Source: Gonatopus flavifemur
Lineage: Eukaryota > Arthropoda > Insecta > Hymenoptera > Dryinidae
Direction of reading: 5' to 3'
DNA: 64,000 bases
NCBI GenBank assembly: GCA_018340375.1
Contig: JAFFJZ010000044.1
Location: 558,001-622,000, forward strand
The notes below the pieces were generated by a model. The model was not told where the DNA came from. It ran no database searches and was given only the letters and a program-made list of their open reading frames with translations. Within the stretch, counting starts at the first letter, position 1. Every line of letters starts with the position of its first letter. Positions 54,661 to 64,000 of this stretch are shown here, piece by piece. The position numbers were made by a program, and so were the translations under genes.

Positions 54661-56845
54661 TGTAATCCGAACTCCGGAATAGTTCGTTCAACGCATTTAT
54701 TTGGAAAAAAAATAATTCTCAGAATCTACCTGACAATCAATGCTTCCTCCTATGGACACATATGGTTTCGCCTGGGATTTCACTTCGTATTTCAGCTCAG
54801 GTATGTCGAAAGTGACGATGGGGAGAATCCGAACGGTATCCGAACTCCAGAACAGTTCCATCAACGCACTTAATCAAATGCAAAACACTGGGTTCTGTTA
54901 AGGCGGCTACATTCAATGAGTAGTCCCAACAACAGACATGGTTTCGCCAAAAATCTTATTCCGTATTTCGAATCAGTTATGTCATCAGTGACGGTGGGGG
55001 AAATCAGATTCTGAACCGAGCTCCGAGACAGTTCCTTCAATGCAATCATTCCAATGGAAAACACTGAGTTCTGTAAATTCCCGTACATTCAATCATTTTT
55101 CCCATGACTATATGAGGGTTTGCCCAAAGTTTTATTTTGTATTTCTAATCAGCTATGTCATGAGTGACGGGGTGAGAAGTCCGATTCTGATCCGAGCTCC
55201 GGAACAGTCCGTTCAACGCTTTTATTTGAATGGAAAACACTGAATTCTGTGAATTCCACTACATTCAATCATGTTTCCCATGACCATATATGGTTTTGCC
55301 CGGAATTTTATTCTGTACTTCGAATCGGCTATGTCATGATTGACAGTGTAAGAAATCCGATCCTGATTCGAGCTCCGGAACAGTCCGTTCAACGCATTTA
55401 TTTGAATGGAAAACTCTAAACTCTTCAAATTCCACTACATTGAATCATTTCTCCCATGACTATATATGGTTTTGCCCAAAATTTTATTCCGTATTTCGGA
55501 TCAGCTATGTCATGAGTGACAGTGTAAGGAATCCGATCCTGATTCGAGCTCCATAACAGTCCGTTCAACGCATTTATTTGAATGGAAAACTCTAAAGTCT
55601 TCAAATTCCACTGGATCCAATCATGTTCCCATGACCATATATGGTTTAGCCCAAAATTTTATTCCGTATTTCGAATCAGCTATGTCATGAGTGACACTGT
55701 AAGAAATCCGATCCTGATTCAAGCTCCGGAACAGTCCGTTCAACGCATTTATTCGAATGGAAAACTCTAAATCCTTCAAATTCCACTACATTCAATCATT
55801 TCTCCCATGACTATATATGGTTTTGCCCAAAATTTTATTTCGTATTTCGAATCAGCTATGTCATGAGTGACAGTGTAAAAAATCCGATCCTGATTCGAGC
55901 TCCGGAACAGTCCGTTCAACGCATTTATTTGAATGGAAAACTCTAAATTCTTCAAATTCCACTACATTCAGTCATTTCTCCCATGACTATATATGGTTTT
56001 GCCCAAAATTTTATTCCGTATTTCGAATCAGCTATGTCATGATTGACAGTGTAAGAAATCCGATCCTGATTCGAGCTCCGGAACAGTCCGTTCAACGCAT
56101 TTATTTGAATGGAAAACTCTAAACTCTTCAAATTCCACTACATTGAATCATTTCTCCCATGACTTCATATGGTTTTGCCCAAAATTTTATTCCGTATTTC
56201 GAATCAGCTATGTCATGAGTGACAGTGTAAAAATCCGATCCTGATTCGAGCTCCGGAACAGCCCGTTCAACGCATTTATTTGAATGGAAAATTCTAAATT
56301 CTTCAAATTCCACTACATTCAGTCATTTCTCCCATGACTATATATGGTTTTGCCCAAAATTCTATCCCGTATTTCGAATCAGCTATGTCATGATTGACAG
56401 TGTAAGAAATCCGATCCTGATTCGAGCTCCGGAACAGTCCGTTCAACGCATTCATTTGAATGGAAAACTCTAAATTCTTCAAACTCCACTACATTCAATC
56501 ATTCCTCCCATGACTATGTATGGTTTTGCCCAAAATTTTATTTCGTATTTCGAATCAGCTATGTGATGAGTGACAGTGTAAGAAATCCGATCCTGATTCG
56601 AGCTCCGGAACAGTCCGTTCAACGCATTCATTTGAATGGAAAACTCTAAATTCTTCAAATTCCACTACATTCAGTCATTTCTCCCATGACTATATATGGT
56701 TTTGCCCAAAATTTTATCCCGTATTTCGAATCAGCTATGTCATGATTGACAGTGTAAGAAATCCGATCCTGATTCGAGCTCCGGAACAGTCCGTTCAACG
56801 CATTCATTTGAATGGAAAACTCTAAATTCTTCAAATTCCACTACC
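54661..56845 (-). repeat. Left satellite array, about 13 units of 176 bp
   Basis: Each unit contains GTCCGTTCAACGCATTTATT, AATCCGATCCTGATTCGAG and CATATATGGTTTTGCCC. Units near the loop are almost identical, while the three outermost (about 54661-55190) are clearly diverged. Many short ORFs per unit are shadows. The array ends at 56845 in mid-unit (CCACTAC), where the loop sequence starts. Confidence 0.93.
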
Positions 56846-56942
56846 ACTACCGCCACCACCGCCACGTCCGCCATCACCAAGACCACCACCACCGCAACCA
56901 CCACTATCAGGGCCTGATCCTGAAATATCAGTGGAAATTCCA

Positions 56943-57635
56943 ATGGAACAAGACCGTTCTGGGCCTGAGCCGGAAGCTCCAGGAGCTGAACTGCTGCGGA
57001 CATTGAAATTAGCCCAAGCTAAATGGAATGAATATAAGGTAAATTTGATCTCTTCATGTCACGCAAGTTCTGCTTCTTGAAGAATGCATGATAGATTGTT
57101 GGAATCTCCAGCATATATCAAAACAAATTAATGATCAGAATTCGGCAAAATAACCATATCATGTTTTCAGAGATCCATCGGTGACGAGGAGCGCAGGAGT
57201 ACCACTGGTGGCAGGGAACATTGTCCCGGGTGCAATTGCCCAGAAAGGGACAGGGGTTGGCGGACTCGTCATGTAGATGAGGATACAGAAAGGCGCGATG
57301 GTGTTCGTCAAGGAAGAAACGGAAGGAAGGGAACTGAATTTCGAACACGGGGACATAGACCACTTCGTTTGAGACGCAATCGTAGCCGTGAGAATGTTCG
57401 AGAGGAAAGGTGTGGGCGTGTCTATGATACCGCACGACATTATCACTACAATCGTGGTGGGAGAGAAACCCACAGATCCGGACGGGATGAGAGGAGTAGA
57501 CGTAGAGATTTCTCTCATGGACGACATAGGGAAGTCTCTCGTGGACGACATAGACACCCGAGTACACCGACAGACGATAAGGCGGTGTTTTATGTAGAGA
57601 AATGTTGTACTAGGTTATGTTATATATCATTATGA
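56943..57635 (+). CDS. Arg-rich protein, two exons, in the loop of the foldback element
   Basis: Proposed exon 1 runs 56943-57038, from the in-frame ATG of MEQDRSGPEPEAPGAE to TATAAG with donor GTAAAT at 57039. The intron of 132 bp ends in ATGTTTTCAG. Exon 2 is 57171-57635, in phase (0), ending TGA. The product is about 186 residues. An acidic/Pro start and LKLAQAKWNEYK are followed by an Arg/His/Gly/Ser-rich basic body (RRNRSRENVREER, RSRRRDFSHGRH) with a small Cys pair (CPGCNC). The frame is open upstream to 56826 and encodes a Pro-rich run (PPPPPRPPSPRPPPPQPP), so exon 1 may begin earlier or be a captured internal exon. AATAAA follows at 57667. It resembles RS/RG-rich RNA-binding tails only in composition; no family recognised. 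Confidence 0.55.
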
Positions 57636-57666
57636 TATAATAATCCAATGTTAAGAATGGATCATG

Positions 57667-57672
57667 AATAAA
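57667..57672 (+). terminator. Poly(A) signal of the loop gene
   Basis: AATAAA lies 32 bases after the stop codon at 57635, followed by a T-rich stretch. Confidence 0.6.
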
Positions 57673-57933
57673 ACTTTTTTTTATGAAAACCATTGGCTCA
57701 ATGACTTAAATATTAGTTTCGCATGAACCATTTGGGAACATATTACGGTCTGTATACACAACCGAAGGGACCGGGGAGTGTAGATGCAGGGTTTGTGTGC
57801 ATCCTTTCTCACGTATATGTTCATGAAGGTAACAGATCATTCTAGAATTGTGGATTAGGTGTTGATACAAATGCATTGATGTGAAATGAAAGATTCGAAG
57901 AATATCTGTTCATGGGAAAGATCATCTAATATC

Positions 57934-60900
57934 GGTCGATTTTGCATCAGCATCTCGGATCAGGATCGGAGGTTGCCCACCTTCGGTCCTGACATAGCTG
58001 ATTTGGGATAAAACATGGAAATTTTGGCAGAGTCATGTGTGTTTATGGGGAGAAATCATTGACTATGGGGCGATGCCGAGGATTGATTGTTTTTCTTTCG
58101 ATTGAATGCGTTGAACGGACTGTTCCGGGGCTCGAATCAGGATCGGATTTCTTACACTGTCAATCATGACATAGCTGATTCGAAATACGGAATAAAATTT
58201 TGGGCAAACCCTCATATAGTCATGAGAGAAATGACTGAATGTAGTGGAATTTGAAGAATTTAGAGTTTTCCATTCAAATAAATGCGTTGAACGGACTGTT
58301 CCGGAGCTCGAATCGGGATCGGATTTCTTACACTGTCAATAATGACATAGCTGATTCGAAATACGGAATAAAATTTTGGGCAAAACCATATATAGTCATG
58401 GGAGAAATGATTCAATGTAGTGGAATTTGAAGAGTTTAGAGTTTTCCATTCAAATAAATGCGTTGAACGGACTGTTCCGGTGCTCGGATCAGGATCGGAT
58501 TTCTTACACTGTTACTTATGAAATAGCTGATTCGAAATACGGAATAAAATTTTGGGCAAAACCATATATGGTCATGGGAGAAAAGATTGAATGTAGTGGA
58601 ATTTGAAGGATTTAGAGTTTTCCATTCGAATAAATGCGTTGAACGGACTGTTCCGGAGCTCGAATCAGGATCGGATTTCTTACACTGTCAATAATGACAT
58701 AGCTGATTCGAAATACGGAATAAAATTTTGGGCAAAACCATATATAGTCATGGGAGAAATGATTGAATGTAGTGGAATTTGAAGGATTTAGAGTTTTCCA
58801 TTCGAATAAATGCGTTGAACGGACTGTTCCGGAGCTCGAATCAGGATCGGATTTCTTACACTGTCAATAATGACATAGCTGATTCGAAATACGGAATAAA
58901 ATTTTGGGCAAACCCTCATATAGTCATGAGAGAAATGACTGAATGTAGTGGAATTTGAAGAATTTAGAGTTTTCCATTCAAATAAATGCGTTGAACGGAC
59001 TGTTCCGGAGCTCGAATCGGGATCGGATTTCTTACACTGTCAATAATGACATAGCTGATTCGAAATACGGAATAAAATTTTGGGCAAAACCATATATAGT
59101 CATGGGAGAAATGATTCAATGTAGTGGAATTTGAAGAGTTTAGAGTTTTCCATTCAAATAAATGCGTTGAACGGACTGTTCCGGTGCTCGGATCAGGATC
59201 GGATTTCTTACACTGTTACTTATGAAATAGCTGATTCGAAATACGGAATAAAATTTTGGGCAAAACCATATATGGTCATGGGAGAAAAGATTGAATGTAG
59301 TGGAATTTGAAGGATTTAGAGTTTTCCATTCGAATAAATGCGTTGAACGGACTGTTCCGGAGCTCGAATCAGGATCGGATTTCTTACACTGTCAATAATG
59401 ACATAGCTGATTCGAAATACGGAATAAAATTTTGGGCAAAACCATATATAGTCATGGGAGAAATGATTGAATGTAGTGGAATTTGAAGGATTTAGAGTTT
59501 TCCATTCGAATAAATGCGTTGAACGGACTGTTCCGGAGCTCGAATCAGGATCGGATTTCTTACACTGTCAATAATGACATAGCTGATTCGAAATACGGAA
59601 TAAAATTTTGGGCAAAACCATATATGGTCATGGGAGAAAAGATTGAATGTAGTGGAATTTGAAGAATTTAGAGTTTTCCATTCAAATAAATGCGTTGAAC
59701 GCCTGTTCCGGAGCTCGAATCAGGATCGGATTTCTTACACTGTCAATCATGACATAGCTGATTCGAAATACGGAATAAAATTTTGGGCAAAACCATATAT
59801 AGTCATGGGAGAAATGACTGAATGTAGTGGAATTTGAAGAATTTAGAGTTTTCCATTCAAATAAATGCGTTGAACGGACTGTTCCGGAGCTTGAATCAGG
59901 ATCGGATTTTTTACACTGTCACTCATGACATAGCTGATTCGAAATACGAAATAAAATTTTGGGCAAAACCATATATAGTCATGGGAGAAATGATTGAATG
60001 TAGTGGAATTTGAAGGATTTAGAGTTTTCCATTCGAATAAATGCGTTGAACGGACTGTTCCGGAGCTTGAATCAGGATCGGATTTCTTACAGTGTCACTC
60101 ATGACAGCTGATTCGAAATACGGAATAAAATTTTGGGCTAAACCATATATGGTCATGGGAACATGATTGGATCCAGTGGAATTTGAAGACTTTAGAGTTT
60201 TCCATTCAAATAAATGCGTTGAACGGACTGTTATGGAGCTCGAATCAGGATCGGATTCCTTACACTGTCACTCATGACATAGCTGATCCGAAATACGGAA
60301 TAAAATTTTGGGCAAAACCATATATAGTCATGGCAGAAATGATTCAATGTAGTGGAATTTGAAGAGTTTAGAGTTTTCCATTCAAATAAATGCGTTGAAC
60401 GGACTGTTCCGGAGCTCGGATCAGAATCGGACTTCTCACCCCGTCACTCATGACATAGCTGATTAGAAATACAAAATAAAACTTTGGGCAAACCCTCATA
60501 TAGTCATGGGAAAAATGATTGAATGTACGGGAATTTACAGAACTCAGTGTTTTCCATTGGAATGATTGCATTGAAGGAACTGTCTCGGAGCTCGGTTCAG
60601 AATCTGATTTCCCCCACCGTCACTGATGACATAACTGATTCGAAATACGGAATAAGATTTTTGGCGAAACCATGTCTGTTGTTGGGACTACTCATTGAAT
60701 GTAGCCGCCTTAACAGAACCCAGTGTTTTGCATTTGATTAAGTGCGTTGATGGAACTGTTCTGGAGTTCGGATACCGTTCGGATTCTCCCCATCGTCACT
60801 TTCGACATACCTGAGCTGAAATACGAAGTGAAATCCCAGGCGAAACCATATGTGTCCATAGGAGGAAGCATTGATTGTCAGGTAGATTCTGAGAATTATT

Positions 60901-60950
60901 TTTTTTCCAAATAAATGCGTTGAACGAACTATTCCGGAGTTCGGATTACA
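57934..60950 (+). repeat. Right satellite array, about 17 units of 176 bp plus one decayed unit
   Basis: Same monomer as the left array, inverted. The block around 58202-58905 recurs at 58906-59609, a shift of 704 bp or four monomers, seen in shared variants (GGTGCTCGGATCAGG, GTTACTTATGAAATAGC, AAACCCTCATATAGTCATGA). The loop-side unit (57934-58090) and the outermost three units are diverged. Confidence 0.93.
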
Positions 60951-62230
60951 ATGAGTTTCTTCTCACTCACCAAAATGAAAAATCAAAAATATAACCCGTT
61001 GGAATTCATGAAACTCCACATCTCTCGCGGGAAAAATGTCCCCTCATCCTGGATTGTTTTTAAGATAACAATTGAAAATTCCCATTCCCTCAACCTCAAT
61101 GCGATTGAAGTCACATTTTGCGATTCTTCATCCAGAAGTCATTGGAATGATTGAAGTTTGGTATACAGCTTCATCATCAATCCTCGAAGCCAACTAGTGA
61201 GTTTCATTCATCCAAATATCCTATCACTGATTGGATATTCAATAATGAATAAATTCTGCAGAGAACACGAGTTTCCGAGTTTGGACGTAAACAGGTATCG
61301 AGGGAATTCTTGCCACGGAAAAAAATGATTTCAATGTAATAGAAAGGAACATATGGCTGATACAACATAGCTGGACTCACCATACATTCATTTAGAACTC
61401 CAAGAAGATATAATTATAACACGATAACCGTTTAACTGCCACAAACGAAAAATTTAAGAAACGTATGTATCAGTGTTTGCAATACAATTCATCAATTACG
61501 ATCATATAACATGACTGTAAGCAGTTCCTATTAACATGTCTCGGACAGCTTTCTTGTTTAGGAAGTACAACTTAACGAGGGTAGTTAATGTTCGAATGTT
61601 TCTGTTGTGTCAGTTTACCACACTTCACGCTAGTAATCACCAGTGATGCACGAAGATTGTATCGCGGAGTGTTCGATTCTCGAATTTCGATATTTCAGCT
61701 TCACATGGATGGAATGCATTTAAAAATATTCCAATTGAAAGTTCGCTTTTATGTTACTTAATGATATTTATCATTATACTTCGAATAAATTCCGAGGTAT
61801 TCGTGAATTGACTTTCCTTTGGGTTAAGTGTTTCGTTCATCGTTGTGTAAAATCTAAGACACCAGAAATCATGGAAAAATATAATCTGGAAGTAAACCTC
61901 ATTCACGAATATCCTGGCATTCATTGAATATATTCAAAATATGTGAGATCCTCCAAGCAATATAGGAATAAACTGTTAATTGGAAGTACATGTTCGAATT
62001 ATGACAGTTCAAATCAAGGTTATTCCAAACATCTAGCAAAATTGCAGTTTATTGTGGAATTCAGTTCATGATCATGTTGACTCCTCAATTATAATATGAT
62101 ATTGACGTTTTGATACTGGAAATATCCTTTCAAGATATTCAAGGTCGGGCTGACTGCTAACGTTTCGGCACAGAGGAAGGATGCTGTATAAACAAAATAA
62201 TCATATTTCAGTGAAAATTAATGACCATTC

Positions 62231-62434
62231 CCCACATAGCAGTAGAGGTTCTGCATTTCCCAAAGTATTCAGAAAGATATCTTAAGGATGTCTTGTGCAA
62301 CATAAAAAAAAACGATTGGCAAATGAGTCGTTCTTTTCAATTCTTCTCACATCATTCTTCTCATGTCCCATAATACATCTTAAAGGTATCTTTTAGGATG
62401 CTTTTGGGCATGCATGACTGCTATTGCTATGTAG
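62231..62434. mobile_element. MITE CCACATAGCAGTAGAGG in the right arm
   Basis: Mirror counterpart of 53176-53381 at the same relative position, with only scattered differences. Confidence 0.65.
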
Positions 62435-62449
62435 GCTCACTTGGAAACA

Positions 62450-62721
62450 GCGGTCAAAAATTCCAGCGGTTCCAGTTAAATTAAATAGCTAAACTGTGTA
62501 GCTAAACCTATTCAGGTGTCGCACCCATATAATTCAATCGCTCAATTGTAGTGAAAGTATAAACGTCACACCTAAATATGTTTAGTTGTTAAAACTATAT
62601 ATCATCAGCAATCAAGTTTTTGCACTACAGCTAAACTTCTATCTCAACGAAATCCAGCGATATCGTTCAGCTAAGATAGCAAGAAACCTTTATGATGGAC
62701 CTAAACATTTTTTTCCGTGTG
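62450..62721. mobile_element. MITE of TAGCTAAACT words in the right arm
   Basis: Mirror counterpart of 52890-53170, ending CATTTTTTTCCGTGTG. Confidence 0.55.
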
Positions 62722-63604
62722 ATTCAGGAAATTTTGAAGAGAGAACTTTAGTCGTCTAGGTCCGAAGAAGTGTGTCTGAAATTTTCAAATCAATCGAATG
62801 AGGAATGTGAGAGATATTTAGCAATATTTACGATGACGCTACTCGCTCACGAACCATCGCGTATGTAGCAATTTGTATCGTCGTTAAATAGCATGGCCGT
62901 GACGGCAAACGAGTCAAAGAATCGTAATTATTGTTGCATATCTTCCACACTCTCCACTCGATTCATCTGACAATTTCAAGAAAGCTATTCTTTAAACCTC
63001 GCCGAACAACTTCGTCGTTTCCAGTTTTTCCAAATCGGAAGTTCCCCGACCCTTTTTTCCACGGGAACTTAAAAATTGGTGTTCTCCACACCTTTTTTTC
63101 ATCAATCAATATTAATTGAATGATGAAATATTCTAATAAATTGAACGCACTAGTTGTTTTCGGGTATCAATAATGAAGCTTTATACCAAATTTCAAGTCA
63201 TCCCAATAAGCTTTGACCGTGTAATTGCAAAAAAAAACTTGAATCGAATTGATTTTGAGAAGACGATCATTCCAGATTTTAATATTCAAGTTTGAAACTA
63301 TTAGGAAAATATTTTCAGCATTAATTGCGTGTTTCCATCAGTTCCAAAATCTCACATCATTTTTCCCTTTCCGTTCTCAACAACCTTTGTTTCCTTTTTC
63401 TACTGCTTAGCTGTCACGTTGCACGCATGTTTTTCCATGTGCCGCAGGTGTCGCTACTATACGGCGTTACTACAGTGCGCTGGATACACCCGCTCTGTGT
63501 GAGAACCTCTGCCTGCGTGCCTCGTTTGTCGAGTGAGTGGGGGAATCTATTTCTCCTCCAGTCGGAAGATTCGTTGCGGGAAACGATTCATACTTCTACT
63601 ACAT

Positions 63605-63613
63605 CAGAGATCA
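63605..63613 (+). repeat. 9-bp target-site duplication, right
   Basis: CAGAGATCA directly follows the last base of the right arm and is identical to 52001-52009. Confidence 0.85.
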
Positions 63614-64000
63614 TATTGATTTTGTAAGAAATATGAGTCATGAAGAACTCATTTGATCAAAAATATGTCAAAAGAATGTTCAAAATGAATAACAAAAAAC
63701 TTGAATTATTCACTTGCAGCTCGTCGGATGGTTTTCTTTTTCAAATTGAAGAGCGCTCTTGGAGTTGAAATTTTCAAATTTGAGAAAAAAGCCTTATCTT
63801 CTGAGTTGAATTTGTTGTTAGGGTGATAATAAACTTGTAGGAAGAGTTTGAAAGTTGAGTGGAATCTATATTGATCAGGAAAGTCCAAATCGTGTGGCAA
63901 AAGTGAGAAAATCTGTCAACTTAGCTGACAGCGCATGGGTATTCTATCAGCTTTTCTTTACTAAACCAAATGCTGGCAGAAGAAATTCATCAAAATATAG
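63614..64000. other. Flanking sequence, no gene recognised
   Basis: AT-rich sequence to the end of the window. A 64-codon minus-strand ORF (63706-63900) has no recognisable domain. With 51721-52000, it represents the original target locus of the foldback element. Confidence 0.4.

Larger units (their letters stand above)
52010..56845 (+). repeat. Left arm of the giant foldback element
   Basis: Nearly identical, inverted, to 57934-63604 after allowing for array length. The outermost 250 bp (GATCGTTTCCCGCAACGAAT onward) match almost base for base. The mirror-image ORF pairs (51966-52289 with 63325-63627, 52495-52680 with 62931-63119, 54457-54660 with 60951-61154) are shadows of this inverted repeat, not genes. 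Confidence 0.92.
52010..63604. mobile_element. Giant foldback element (11.6 kb) with satellite-bearing arms and a loop gene
   Basis: Both ends begin ATGTAGTAGAAGTATG when read inward, and both are bordered by CAGAGATCA. From the ends inward, each arm has about 2.65 kb of unique sequence containing the same two nested MITEs, then a tandem array of about 176-bp units in opposite orientation. The loop (about 56846-57933) carries a two-exon gene. No transposase is present. Nine-base duplications and long repeat-filled inverted arms are features of Drosophila foldback and Mutator-like elements; assignment to either is inference. Confidence 0.86.
57934..63604 (-). repeat. Right arm of the giant foldback element
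   Basis: Inverse of the left arm, about 0.8 kb longer because its satellite array has more units. It ends CTTCTACTACAT at 63604, directly before CAGAGATCA. Confidence 0.92.

Noticed and set aside
57159..57567. Minus-strand ORFs of 132-149 codons in the foldback loop
   Set aside because: They are antisense of the plus-strand exon, which has splice sites, a poly(A) signal and a consistent frame. Their composition is what the reverse complement of CGN/AGA-rich coding would give.
54661..60950. CRISPR-like array
   Set aside because: The repeats are contiguous 176-bp satellite monomers without unique spacers, in a eukaryotic context.
54457..61154. Matching ORF pairs on opposite strands (for example 54870-55088 and 60523-60741)
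   Set aside because: They are the same sequence seen twice through the inverted arms. Identity reflects the repeat, not conserved coding.
52010..63604. Simple segmental inverted duplication instead of a transposon
   Set aside because: The exact 9-bp direct repeat at both borders is better explained by insertion. It remains the main alternative if the repeat is coincidental.

Overview
The window is an AT-rich stretch of an animal genome, almost certainly an insect. The evidence is the set of transposon families (Ty3/Gypsy, mariner, piggyBac, a Jockey/CR1-type non-LTR element, hAT-like and many palindromic MITEs), eukaryotic splice sites and poly(A) signals, and an LTR element with an envelope gene resembling those insect elements took from chuviruses. 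The order of insect cannot be fixed from the sequence. I found no convincing complete host gene. Nearly everything recognisable is mobile DNA, much of it nested several levels deep.

Layout. 1-2.7 kb: decayed 3' half of a Ty3/Gypsy element (RT, RNase H, integrase, probable 3' LTR). 2.9-5.3 kb: a terminal-inverted-repeat element hosting a MITE and a decayed mariner. 5.6-11.7 kb: palindromic MITEs, a tRNA-derived SINE-like segment, a hAT-like element, and a miniature mariner with an intact ORF for only the DNA-binding half of a transposase. 13.0-18.6 kb: a 5.6-kb inverted-repeat element hosting a 3.0-kb piggyBac derivative that has become a giant hairpin (two 1.31-kb arms, both made of the 3' end, flanked by TTAA). 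18.6-36.2 kb: more palindromic and self-similar elements, some nested four deep, separated by AT-rich sequence without recognisable genes. 37.0-42.4 kb: an inverted-repeat element broken by a truncated non-LTR retrotransposon. 42.4-51.5 kb, minus strand: a nearly full-length Ty3/Gypsy retrovirus-like element with Gag (ten zinc knuckles), protease, RT, RNase H, a macro-like insertion, integrase, a chuvirus-type envelope, a polypurine tract and a 1.45-kb LTR that itself contains a promoter, a candidate spliced ORF and a poly(A) signal.

52.0-63.6 kb is the most striking object. It is an 11.6-kb foldback element whose arms (about 4.8 and 5.7 kb) meet flanking DNA at a perfect 9-bp direct repeat, CAGAGATCA, on both sides. 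Each arm has a unique outer part of about 2.65 kb and an inner array of about 176-bp satellite monomers in opposite orientation. The loop between the arms holds a small two-exon gene for an Arg-rich protein with its own poly(A) signal. Nine-base duplications, long inverted repeats with internal tandem repeats and carried gene sequence recall Drosophila foldback elements and Pack-MULEs, but no transposase is present and the combination looks undescribed.

A second theme is a large group of elements, many ending in TACACGGAGAAA-like termini, whose interiors are built from many copies of one short, nearly palindromic word, a different word in each element family. Coding fragments are mostly pseudogenes. 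The exceptions still open are the loop gene, the HTH-only mariner ORF, the long Gag and most of the envelope ORF.
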